From: Bacteroidota bacterium
GTDB lineage: Bacteria > Bacteroidota > Rhodothermia > Rhodothermales > UBA10348
Direction: 5' to 3'
Length of the DNA stretch: 64,000 nt
Assembly (NCBI GenBank): GCA_022567305.1
Contig: JADFHF010000013.1
Span: 1 to 64,000, forward strand
In this document: piece by piece, positions 19,340-29,558 of the stretch
How positions within the stretch are numbered: the first letter of the stretch is position 1
Layout of the letters: every line of letters begins with the position of its first letter
Notes under the pieces: generated by a model
What the model was told of the DNA's origin: nothing
Seen by the model: only the letters and a program-made list of their open reading frames with translations
Database searches by the model: none
Translations under genes and position numbers: made by a program

Positions 19340-20629
19340 CTACCGCGGTACAAAATATCCAACCGTCCTACTGTCAGGCTCAAAAATGCTCTTGGCAGCC
19401 TGCAAGAGATCATCGGTTGTGACAGCGGCAATGGCTTCGGGAATGCTTAGATACAGTTTCCAATCCCCTGAGGCGATGGCTTCGTTCAAGCTCGACGCTA
19501 TCGAGAACGGACCGTCCCGATCGAAGGAAGTATCTGCTCGAACGATTGCCTTCGCCCGATTCAATTCCGTTTCTTCGATCGGCGAAGAGGTCAATCGGTC
19601 AAGCTCTTCAACCAATTTTTCTTCCACATCGGCGTGGGTGATCCCCGGTGCCAGCATTGCATAGACATAGAACAATCCGGGATCTCTAAGAAGCGAGTGC
19701 ACAGCCGAGACGCCAATCGCTCGCCCGCTGTCGACCAGACCGGTATAAAGTCTCCCGGCCTTACCGTCTCCCAGCACAACGGACAAGACAGACAGTGCGG
19801 CGCTTAGAACGTCAGACGCCGGCGGAGCTTTGAATGCTACCATCACTGCACCGGGCTCGCCTGCCATCCGAACGGTCACATGTCGAGTCCCGACTTGACG
19901 AGGTTCAACCGTATGAATTTTCGGAGCCGGGTTCGGCGCAGACGGTATGTCTCCGAAATATTCAGATACCAGGCGCATCGTGCGTTCATCGTCGAACGAA
20001 CCGATGACAGAAACGGTGGCATTATCAGGCCAGTAAAACGTGTCATAGAAGTTTCGCAACTGATTCGGCGACAGGTTTTCGACATCTGAACGCCATCCGA
20101 TCGTTGGATGTCGGTACGGATGAGCAAGGAAGGCCGTACTCCACACGGTTTGGTAGAGCTTTCGCATCGGTTCGTTTTCGCCCCGATCCAATTCATTGAG
20201 AATGACCGTTCTTTCACGGTCGACGTCCTCGGGGTCCAGCTTGGCTCCGCGCATCCGATCAGCTTCGATTTCTATGGCCTGTTCCAATTTGTCGTCCGGG
20301 AGAAGCTCATAATAATTCGTTCGATCCAACCACGTCGTTGCATTTACGCGGGCGCCCACACGTTGGAGCGTATTGAATATTGAATTTCCGGACTCCCGGT
20401 TGAAGCGTTCAGTCCCTTTGAACATGAGATGTTCGAGAAAATGGGTAGCCCCGGTCTCTCCCGTCGATTCATTCCTGGATCCGACGCGATAGGTAATCAT
20501 GAACGTGACGACCGGGGCAAGCGTCATAGGGACCAGCAACACATCCAGGCCGTTGGCATCTAGTCGATATTGCGAGATGCCTTGTCGGGACTCGATCCGT
20601 GTAAATCCGTCGTATCGCCTTTCTTCCAT
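19340..20629 (-). CDS. M16 family (insulinase-like) zinc peptidase
   Basis: ATHFLEHLMFKGTERF (HxxEH), NATTWLDRTNYYELLPDDKLEQAIEIEADRM, RGENEPMRKLYQTVW. Confidence 0.93.
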   Translation of the reverse strand: MEERRYDGFTRIESRQGISQYRLDANGLDVLLVPMTLAPVVTFMITYRVGSRNESTGETGATHFLEHLMFKGTERFNRESGNSIFNTLQRVGARVNATTWLDRTNYYELLPDDKLEQAIEIEADRMRGAKLDPEDVDRERTVILNELDRGENEPMRKLYQTVWSTAFLAHPYRHPTIGWRSDVENLSPNQLRNFYDTFYWPDNATVSVIGSFDDERTMRLVSEYFGDIPSAPNPAPKIHTVEPRQVGTRHVTVRMAGEPGAVMVAFKAPPASDVLSAALSVLSVVLGDGKAGRLYTGLVDSGRAIGVSAVHSLLRDPGLFYVYAMLAPGITHADVEEKLVEELDRLTSSPIEETELNRAKAIVRADTSFDRDGPFSIASSLNEAIASGDWKLYLSIPEAIAAVTTDDLLQAAKSIFEPDSRTVGYFVPR

Positions 20630-23433
20630 TAGTGGGCTTCCAGCCAGTTCGGGCCCGTTTCAATTTCAACTTCAATGGGCACGTCGAGAGGCAGTGCCTC
20701 GACCATTTCCGTTCGCACAAGCTCCCGCAGGACATCGATTTCATCCATTGGCACTTCAAAGACCAACTCGTCATGAACCTGCAAGAGCATTTTCGATTTC
20801 AGCTGTTGATCACGGATCGCGTGATGAATTCGGATCATCGCCAACTTGATCATATCCGCCTGCGTCCCCTGGATGGGCATATTTACAGCCACTCGTTCTG
20901 CGGATGAACGAACATTTCGGTTTCGGGCATTAATGTCTGGCACATAGCGGCGGCGCCCCAGGATTGTTTCTACGTATCCCCTCTCCTGAGCTTTCGCCAC
21001 CTGAAGCGACAGAAACCTCGTCACGTTCGAATAGGATTTCTGATATCCACTGATCAGGTCCCGAGCTTCCTCCACCCGGCACCGAAGACGTTGAGCCAGA
21101 CCAAACGGTGAGATCCCATAGGGTATTCCAAAATTTACTTCCTTGCCTCGCGATCGCTGTTCCCGTGTGACGTCCTCGATCGGAACGCCAAAAACTAGCG
21201 CAGCCGTCGTCGAATGAATATCTGCTCCTTCAGAAAATGCTCTCTTCAGAGCCGAATCGTTACTCAAAGCGGCGAGAATTCTAAGCTCAATTTGCGCATA
21301 GTCTGCGGACATCAGAACAGAGCCTTCGTCCGCCACGAAGGCCTTTCGAATTTCTCGTCCTCGTGCGGACCGAATAGGAATATTCTGAAGGTTTGGATTC
21401 GTGCTGGACAATCTGCCGGTTGCGGCGGTGGTCTGGCCGTAAGACGTATGAACTCGACCTGTCTCCGGGTGAATCAGTTCCCCCAAACTATCGACATACG
21501 TACTCTTGAGTTTTGCCAGCTCCCTCCAGTCGAGAATCAATCCGGGTAGTTCGTGCTCCGTAGCCAACTCCTTCAGAACGCTTTCCCTCGTGGACGGCTT
21601 TCCCTTTCCCGTTTTGGATACGACCGGCATCCCCAGCTTCTCAAATAAGATTTTTCCGAGCTGCTGGGTCGACGCGATATTGAATGATTCTCCTGCGGCT
21701 TCGTAAATCTTACCTTCGAAGGACTCGATCTCTATCGACATTTGACTCGACAGATCCGAGAGCACCCTTTGATCCACGCGGATGCCTGTCATTTCCATGT
21801 CTGCCAACACGCGAATCAATGGAAATTCGATCTCCTCAGCGATTCTCGTGACGCCACCAGCCTCAAGTTCCTTAGACAGAATATTAGACAGTTGGAGCGT
21901 AATGTCCGCGTCTTCGCATGCGTATGGAGAAACCTCCTGAATCGGGACGTCTCGCATGGAACGCTGCTGTTTTCCTTTACCGATCAGACTGGAAATGGGA
22001 ATGGGCTCGTAGTTCAGATACCGGCGGGCGAGCGCATCCATTCCATGCGAATCCTCTGGCGAAACCAGATAGTGGGATATCATGGTATCGAAGAAGGAAC
22101 CACCTACCGTAAGTCCATGTCTTGCAAGCACAATATAATCGTACTTAATGTTTTGTCCGATCTTTTCGGACGTATTGGATAGGATCGGTTCCAGAGCGCG
22201 GAGCACCGCATCCATGCTCGTTCCGTCGGGCATTGGTGTCGGGATATACCATGCTTCAGACTCATGGACCGAAAGGGACACGCCCACAAGTGATGCCATC
22301 ATGGGGTCGGTGGAAGTGGTCTCCGTATCGAAAGACAGACGCTCGGCGTCACTCAATTTTGCAACCAGATCCGCAAGCTCGGATTCATTGCTAATGAGTT
22401 TGTAGGTCGAATCGTCCTCAGAATAGCGGGCGTACCCGTCTTCAGGCTCGACCGCTTGGGCCTCCTCGACCGGTTCGTGAGGCGAAAACAGGTCCTTTTC
22501 GGCCTCTCCTGGCTGTTCGCCCGATGCACCTGTGCCGTTCTGCTCGAACAATCGAAGAATCCTCTGGAAGAGTGAGCTGAATTCGTATTCCTGAAACAGA
22601 ATTTTTATCCGCGGGAGGTCTGGAGCGTGGCGTTGAAAGTCCGACCATGTCAGGTCCAGTGGGACGTCGGTAAGAATCGTGACTAATTCTTTGCTGAGAA
22701 CGGCATCGTCTGCATGATTCAAGAGTCCCTCTCTTGCCTTTTTCCCCTTAACCTCTTCAGCATGCTCAAGCGCCTTTTCAACAGACCCGTATTCAAGAAG
22801 GAGCTTGATCGCCGTCTTTTCGCCGATCCCGGGCACGCCAGGGACGTTGTCAGCAGCATCACCCATCAGCGCCAGGACATCAATAAATTGAATCGGCTTC
22901 AGGCCATACTTCTCTTCAAATGACGACTCCGTAATGGGATCAAAGGATTCCCCGCGGTAGGCCGGGCGAAACTGGCGGATGCGTTCGCTCAGAAGCTGAA
23001 AAAAATCTTTGTCCGGCGACACAATGACCACGTTCGCCCCGTCGGCTTCTGCTTGCCGGGCGAGCGTTCCAATAACATCGTCGGCCTCGACTCCCTCGAC
23101 CTCAGACACCGGAATGTCGAGTGCTTTCACGACTTCCTTAATTCGAGGCAGATTCGAAATCAGGTCTTCCGGGGGCGGGTCCCTATGGGCTTTATATTCA
23201 GGGTAAAGATCGTCCCTGAACGTCCCTCCTTCTCCGGGTGCGTCAAACACAACAACCATATGTTCGATGTTATGATCTTCGATCAGCTTCAGAAGCGCAG
23301 ACACAAATCCATACGTTGCGGATGTATTCTGTCCCTTCGAGTTGATCAGTGGCCGACTGATAAAAATGAAATGGGCTCGATACGCCAAGGCCATGGCATC
23401 GAGCAGGTAAAGAGTGCGCGGAGAATCGGACAT
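20629..23433 (-). CDS. polA: DNA polymerase I with 5'-3' exo, 3'-5' exo and polymerase domains
   Basis: LYLLDAMALAYRAHF, GDAADNVPGVPGIGEKTAIKLL, SFDTETTSTDPM, SADYAQIELRILAALS, DIHSTTAALVFG, RGKEVNFGIPYGISPFGLAQRL, LLQVHDELVFE. Confidence 0.98.
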   Translation of the reverse strand: MSDSPRTLYLLDAMALAYRAHFIFISRPLINSKGQNTSATYGFVSALLKLIEDHNIEHMVVVFDAPGEGGTFRDDLYPEYKAHRDPPPEDLISNLPRIKEVVKALDIPVSEVEGVEADDVIGTLARQAEADGANVVIVSPDKDFFQLLSERIRQFRPAYRGESFDPITESSFEEKYGLKPIQFIDVLALMGDAADNVPGVPGIGEKTAIKLLLEYGSVEKALEHAEEVKGKKAREGLLNHADDAVLSKELVTILTDVPLDLTWSDFQRHAPDLPRIKILFQEYEFSSLFQRILRLFEQNGTGASGEQPGEAEKDLFSPHEPVEEAQAVEPEDGYARYSEDDSTYKLISNESELADLVAKLSDAERLSFDTETTSTDPMMASLVGVSLSVHESEAWYIPTPMPDGTSMDAVLRALEPILSNTSEKIGQNIKYDYIVLARHGLTVGGSFFDTMISHYLVSPEDSHGMDALARRYLNYEPIPISSLIGKGKQQRSMRDVPIQEVSPYACEDADITLQLSNILSKELEAGGVTRIAEEIEFPLIRVLADMEMTGIRVDQRVLSDLSSQMSIEIESFEGKIYEAAGESFNIASTQQLGKILFEKLGMPVVSKTGKGKPSTRESVLKELATEHELPGLILDWRELAKLKSTYVDSLGELIHPETGRVHTSYGQTTAATGRLSSTNPNLQNIPIRSARGREIRKAFVADEGSVLMSADYAQIELRILAALSNDSALKRAFSEGADIHSTTAALVFGVPIEDVTREQRSRGKEVNFGIPYGISPFGLAQRLRCRVEEARDLISGYQKSYSNVTRFLSLQVAKAQERGYVETILGRRRYVPDINARNRNVRSSAERVAVNMPIQGTQADMIKLAMIRIHHAIRDQQLKSKMLLQVHDELVFEVPMDEIDVLRELVRTEMVEALPLDVPIEVEIETGPNWLEAH

Positions 23434-23563
23434 AACACGAATTGAAATGGGACAATCAAGCTATGAAAAGACCCGGTGACAATACAGCGAGGAACCAATT
23501 CCCCGCTTGTCCTTACATCGAACCGATCTCCGAAAGAGCGCCTGAAAATTCATCGATGAAAAG

Positions 23564-24655
<1,092 letters not shown>

Positions 24656-24684
24656 AAGGTTTACTGACAGATAAGGGATCGAAG

Positions 24685-25434
24685 ATGAAGGGTGTCGTAC
24701 TTGCGGGTGGTACAGGAAGCAGGCTCTTTCCTTTAACGAAAGTGACGAATAAGCACCTACTACCAGTCGGGAGATATCCGATGATTTATCATCCCATCAT
24801 GCGGCTGAAACGGGTCGGTTGTACCGAAATTGCCATTGTCACCAGCCCCGAGCATATGGGTGATGTGGTCAATCTGCTTGGGAGCGGGTTTCGATTCGGA
24901 GTAGATTTCACCTACCGGGTTCAGGACCAATCAGGAGGAATCGCCCAGGCCATGGGCCTCTGTGAGAATTTTACAGGTAGCGATTCCTTTATTGTAATGC
25001 TCGGTGACAATATTCTTGCCGATGATTTTCCGATCGATGTCACAGAATTCATGTCTGGTTCCACGACCATAGCAGGAAAAGCACACGTCTTGCTCAAGCA
25101 GGTCCCCGACCCGGAGAGATACGGCGTACCCAGACTACTGGATGATACGATCGTTGAGGTCATCGAGAAGCCAACCCATCCACCAAGCAATTATTCGGTA
25201 ATCGGAGTATATCTATTCGACCCGAAGGTCTACGATATCATTCGCACTCTCGAGCCATCCGATCGCGGCGAGCTCGAGATCAGCGATGTGATCAGTCATT
25301 ATGCGCAGACGAAAACGCTATCTCATGGTGTAGTACGTGGATGGTGGGGAGATGCTGGAACGCTGGAAGGGTATCAGGAGGCCAATAGCCTGGCGAAAGA
25401 CCTTGTTTACGAAGAAATCCCGGTTAGCGAGTAG
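24685..25434 (+). CDS. Glucose-1-phosphate thymidylyltransferase-like nucleotidyltransferase (short RmlA type)
   Basis: MKGVVLAGGTGSRLFPLTKVTNKHLLPVGRYPMIYHPI, VMLGDNIL, RYGVPRLLDDTIVEVIEKPTHPPSNYSVIGVYLFD. Confidence 0.93.
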   Translation: MKGVVLAGGTGSRLFPLTKVTNKHLLPVGRYPMIYHPIMRLKRVGCTEIAIVTSPEHMGDVVNLLGSGFRFGVDFTYRVQDQSGGIAQAMGLCENFTGSDSFIVMLGDNILADDFPIDVTEFMSGSTTIAGKAHVLLKQVPDPERYGVPRLLDDTIVEVIEKPTHPPSNYSVIGVYLFDPKVYDIIRTLEPSDRGELEISDVISHYAQTKTLSHGVVRGWWGDAGTLEGYQEANSLAKDLVYEEIPVSE

Positions 25435-25435
25435 C

Positions 25436-25909
25436 GTGGATTGGAAAGACGGTGATATCGACGGCTGTGAATTCACACCACTCTCATTCCATAATGACGG
25501 GCGTGGCTGGCTTGCGGAAATTTTTCGAATAGATGAGCTGAACGAGTCTCATCATCCGGTCATGGCCTACATCTCCGAAACCAATCCCGGACAGGCAAGA
25601 GGACCTCACGAACACACGAATCAATCCGACCTCTTTGCATTTTTCTCAGGCACCATACGTCTTTACATGTGGGACGCCAGATCCGAATCGGTGACATACG
25701 GCGTCCGTTCGGTGCGACTGGTCGGTGAGGCCGATCCCTGCACGGTCATGATCCCTCCGGGTGTCGTCCACGCGTACCGGAATGATGGCACCACGCCCGC
25801 TCTTATTTTGAACTGCCCGAATCGTCTTTACGCCGGACCCGGAAAAACCGAGCAGGTTGATGAGATTCGGCACGAGGATTCCGACTCATCTATTTTTAAG
25901 CTCGAATAG
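25436..25909 (+). CDS. dTDP-4-dehydrorhamnose 3,5-epimerase-related cupin
   Basis: In-frame GTG at 25436, one base after the rmlA-like stop, removes the long overlap of the track ORF; DGRGWLAEIFRID, GPHEHTNQSDLFAFFSGTIRLYMWD, VMIPPGVVHAYRNDG. Confidence 0.75.
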   Translation: MDWKDGDIDGCEFTPLSFHNDGRGWLAEIFRIDELNESHHPVMAYISETNPGQARGPHEHTNQSDLFAFFSGTIRLYMWDARSESVTYGVRSVRLVGEADPCTVMIPPGVVHAYRNDGTTPALILNCPNRLYAGPGKTEQVDEIRHEDSDSSIFKLE

Positions 25910-25945
25910 ACTCGCCCAAGACCCTATCGCTCCGTCCACATCGCC

Positions 25946-26632
25946 ATGAAACTCGTTCTTTTTGACATAGATGGAACGATTCTCACATCGCGGGGAGTCG
26001 GCAGAAAGGCCATTGCATCCGCGCTGCACCATGTGTCTGGAATTTCAGTCACCTCAGACGAAGTCTCATTCGCAGGACGTACCGACCCTCAAATCATGCG
26101 GGACCTGCTTCGCGTTGGAGGTCTTTCAGAGAATGAAATCGAAAACGTGTTTTGCGAGTGCATGGACAGTTACGTGGCTATTCTGATGCGGACCCTGATC
26201 CCTGAAATGATCACCATTCTCCCTGGAATTCAGGGACTCATACGAACTCTACATGGTCGTTCTGATATAGCCCTTGGTTTACTGACGGGGAACCTGAAGG
26301 ACACGGCCTTTTTGAAATTGCACGCGGCCGGATTGGGTTCTTACTTCTCGTTCGGCGCATACGGGAGCGACCGGGAGGATAGAAATGAGCTGCCTCACGT
26401 CGCCGCTGACAGAGCTGCCTTGGCATTCGGATCTCCCCTAGCCGTTGAAAAAACAGTCATCGTTGGAGATACACCCAACGACATCGAGTGCGCCGCCCAG
26501 TACGGAGCACGTAGCGTGGCCGTCTGTACCGGCGTATTCTCCAGATCCGAATTGGCGCAATGCGATGCTGATCTTCTGGTCGATGACTTCATGGACCCGG
26601 AACCCATGTTCGAACTGCTCGATCGCCTTTAA
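25946..26632 (+). CDS. HAD superfamily hydrolase (phosphoglycolate phosphatase-like)
   Basis: LVLFDIDGTILTSRGVGRKA, LGLLTGNLKDTAFLKL, KTVIVGDTPNDIECAAQYGARSVAVCTG. Confidence 0.9.
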   Translation: MKLVLFDIDGTILTSRGVGRKAIASALHHVSGISVTSDEVSFAGRTDPQIMRDLLRVGGLSENEIENVFCECMDSYVAILMRTLIPEMITILPGIQGLIRTLHGRSDIALGLLTGNLKDTAFLKLHAAGLGSYFSFGAYGSDREDRNELPHVAADRAALAFGSPLAVEKTVIVGDTPNDIECAAQYGARSVAVCTGVFSRSELAQCDADLLVDDFMDPEPMFELLDRL

Positions 26633-27501
26633 CGCCCGTAGGTCTGCAGGATCGTTCCAACGGCGGACGCATATGACGATCCAAACAGGTTCAGGTGATT
26701 CAGTAGATGGTACAGATTGTAGACATCCCGCCTCTGACTGAACCCGTTATCCAGCGGCCAGCTTTCCGCGTAGGCGTCGTAGAATGGTTGCCCGAATGCT
26801 CCAAAGAGTGAACTCATCGCGACATCCACCTCGCGATGACCGTAGTAGACCGCCGGATCGATCAGCACTGGTTTCCCTTTCGAATCGGTCAGCACATTTC
26901 CGGCCCATAGATCGCCGTGAACCAGAGAGGCTCCTGGATTTTCGGGTAGTATCTGTTCGAGTCGGTCTAACAACCGAGTGAAATCCGAATCCCAGTCTAG
27001 TTTCCATACCCCGTTCCGGCGCGCCATCTCGACCTGAGGTCGCAGCCGACAATCTCGGAAAAACTCTCCCCAGCTCGATTTCCGATCGTTGGGCTGCGAA
27101 GAAGCGCCGATAAAATTGTCCGAGGGCAATCCGTAAAACTCTTCCTGAGCCCGGTGAATTTCGGCCAGTCCGCGGCCAAGCGCCGACCACGATTCGGGGG
27201 TATGTGGACTCGTTTCAATCCACTCCAGAACGAGAATGCCTGCGCCCGACTCTAGGCGGGTTTCGGTCACGACTTCCGGAATCCGAATGGAAGACGTGGC
27301 CGAGGCCAGAAGTTGTAACCCGCTCCGTTCCGACTCGAATGTCCGGGCCACTTTGAAGTCACCCCACTTCGCAAAACAGAATCCAGATTCAGTTCGCAGT
27401 TTTGCCGAAGTGCCAATGCAGCCGCCGGACACGGGATAGTCTTCCAGTACTTTTTCACCGAGATCCTCTTCCAGCCCCCGGCAAAGTTCGAGCGGTAGCA
27501 T
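26629..27501 (-). CDS. Fructosamine-3-kinase family protein
   Basis: FAKWGDFKVARTFESERSGLQLLA, LVLEWIE, LGRGLAEIHRAQEEFYGLPSDNFIG, SLVHGDLWAGNVLTDSKGKPVLIDPAVYYGHREVDVAMSSLFG. Confidence 0.93.
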   Translation of the reverse strand: MLPLELCRGLEEDLGEKVLEDYPVSGGCIGTSAKLRTESGFCFAKWGDFKVARTFESERSGLQLLASATSSIRIPEVVTETRLESGAGILVLEWIETSPHTPESWSALGRGLAEIHRAQEEFYGLPSDNFIGASSQPNDRKSSWGEFFRDCRLRPQVEMARRNGVWKLDWDSDFTRLLDRLEQILPENPGASLVHGDLWAGNVLTDSKGKPVLIDPAVYYGHREVDVAMSSLFGAFGQPFYDAYAESWPLDNGFSQRRDVYNLYHLLNHLNLFGSSYASAVGTILQTYGR

Positions 27502-27504
27502 TGT

Positions 27505-28029
27505 TTAGCTGGACGAATTCAGATTGTACTCCGACTCCAACGTGCGAAGGATTTCCGTAGCCGTTCTTTCAACGATTTGAAAAACACGATCAAACCCGCC
27601 ATCGCCGCCGTAATACGGATCAGGTACTTGGTAATCGTCGGGCTCGGGATCCAGTTCTCTAAAAAGACGCACCTTGTTTCCGTATTCGTTGTTTTGATCG
27701 AAATAGAGTATATCGTGGAGATTGTCCCGGTCCATCGCAAAGATGTGCTCGAATTCCTCGAGATCACTCTGAACGAACTGTCGTGCGTGTTGGTCTGCGA
27801 GCGATATTCCATATTTAAGGGCAACGGCCTGCATCCGAGAGTCGGGCGCCTGGCCCACATGCCAGGATCCGGTTCCGGCCGACACTATTTCAAACTGCTC
27901 TGAATGACCCGCTTTTGCAACCAGCGAACGAAATACACCTTCCGCAAGCGGACTTCGACAAATGTTGCCCATACAGACAAACAGAATCCGTACGGGTCGA
28001 GAAGACGATCCTTCCATAACACTCTCCAA
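27505..28029 (-). CDS. Low-molecular-weight protein-tyrosine phosphatase family
   Basis: ILFVCMGNICRSPLAEGVFR (CX5R loop), VPDPYYGGDGGFDRVFQIVE (catalytic DP). Start may be 28017. Confidence 0.95.
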   Translation of the reverse strand: MESVMEGSSSRPVRILFVCMGNICRSPLAEGVFRSLVAKAGHSEQFEIVSAGTGSWHVGQAPDSRMQAVALKYGISLADQHARQFVQSDLEEFEHIFAMDRDNLHDILYFDQNNEYGNKVRLFRELDPEPDDYQVPDPYYGGDGGFDRVFQIVERTATEILRTLESEYNLNSSS

Positions 28030-28034
28030 ATCGC

Positions 28035-29528
28035 TCAGCTCAACTGTGGAAACATGCGATGATTGAGCTTTTTATTTAGAGCAATGAAGACAATAGCAAC
28101 AATCGACCACTGAACTAAAGCCGTCATCACACTCAGCGGTTCTAGAGGATTAAACCATGAATCGGGTGCGTATTCAGTCGCCGAAACCCACATGAACCAG
28201 ACGAGCAGGACCGCAGCTTCGATGGGGACCACATATTTGATAATCACCTCCCAGGTTTTGCCCGAATTCCAATCCCCTTCGATAGCATCCACGTCTTCCT
28301 TCCGGAAAGCGGCCGCACCGTACCGAATAATTGAATACGCTACAAATGCACCCGATATCATCAGCGCAACACCCCATACAAAGTCTTGATTTTCGAAAAT
28401 CGTCAGATTGATCGCCGAGGGAACACCCAGAGAAAATCCCAGAATACCGATGGAAATAACCGCCGTTTTTCTAGAAAGGCCGACATCAACCAGTGTCCGT
28501 GAAGCGAGCTCGATCATGGCGATGAGTGAACTGAATGCGGCGAACGAAAGACCCAGGAAGAACAAAATTGCCAGGGTCCCGCCAAATTGCATCTTGGCAA
28601 ACAGTTGCGGCATCCAGATGAAAGTCAGGCCCGTGGCTGCCGGACCGCTTGTCCGCATCACCTCCAATATTTCCGACTTGCTCATTTCAGCGCCGAGAGT
28701 CGCGAATACGGTCCCAAAAATCATGAGCGCTGCCAAAAGTGAAACGGTATTATTCCCGAAGCCTGTGATGAAGGAATTCTTTACCACACCGTAATTTGAC
28801 TTCATGTAGGCACCATACGTCAGAATAAGACCAAATCCGGCACCGGTATCCCAGGCATTCTGTGTGAGTGCTTCAATCCAGACTTTGGGGGATTTCAGCG
28901 TGGCCCAATCCGGTGTAAACAGGAATGAAATCCCTTCAGATGCTCCGTCCAGGGTGATTGCACGTCCTACGGAGATCAGCACAATCACAAACAAGGTGGG
29001 GATCAGAAACTTATTAACCTTTTCGATGGACCTCACACCTCGTAGAACAACGATCGCGCCCAGACCCATCGCCACGGCATGAAAGAGGACCGGACCTCCC
29101 CCGCCCTGAAAACCATCCCAAATCGCTTGGGACGATTCCGTAGACAACGGCAGCGGGTTGGAAATCATCTGGGTGAAATAATAAATGCACCAACCGGCTA
29201 CCACGGAGTAGTAAAACATGATCGCCGTCGAGACAAAAGCGATGAATGCACCCATCCAGGCAAATTTTTTGCCCGCGATTTTAGATATCGTTCCAACGAC
29301 CCCCATCCTGCCTTTCCGACCAAGGGCGAACTCCGCGATAATCAACGGAATCGACCATACAAGCAGGAAGACGACCCAGGCGAAAAGAAAAGCACCAGCA
29401 CCGGCTTCACCGCTATTTTGAGCAGCAATTCTTGGAAATCGCCAGATGTTTCCGGTCCCAACAGCGATACCGAGTACGCTGACGATGAGGCCGAAGCGAC
29501 TTGAAAAATGTTGGTCTGACGTTGACAT
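28035..29528 (-). CDS. Neurotransmitter:sodium symporter (SNF) family transporter
   Basis: FSSRFGLIVSVLGIAVGTGNIWRFPRIAAQNSGEAGAGAFLFAWVVFLLVWSIPLIIAEFALG; multi-TM. Confidence 0.95.
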   Translation of the reverse strand: MSTSDQHFSSRFGLIVSVLGIAVGTGNIWRFPRIAAQNSGEAGAGAFLFAWVVFLLVWSIPLIIAEFALGRKGRMGVVGTISKIAGKKFAWMGAFIAFVSTAIMFYYSVVAGWCIYYFTQMISNPLPLSTESSQAIWDGFQGGGGPVLFHAVAMGLGAIVVLRGVRSIEKVNKFLIPTLFVIVLISVGRAITLDGASEGISFLFTPDWATLKSPKVWIEALTQNAWDTGAGFGLILTYGAYMKSNYGVVKNSFITGFGNNTVSLLAALMIFGTVFATLGAEMSKSEILEVMRTSGPAATGLTFIWMPQLFAKMQFGGTLAILFFLGLSFAAFSSLIAMIELASRTLVDVGLSRKTAVISIGILGFSLGVPSAINLTIFENQDFVWGVALMISGAFVAYSIIRYGAAAFRKEDVDAIEGDWNSGKTWEVIIKYVVPIEAAVLLVWFMWVSATEYAPDSWFNPLEPLSVMTALVQWSIVAIVFIALNKKLNHRMFPQLS

Positions 29529-29558
29529 AGCAGCTAGAGCGGATGAGTGATATTCGGG

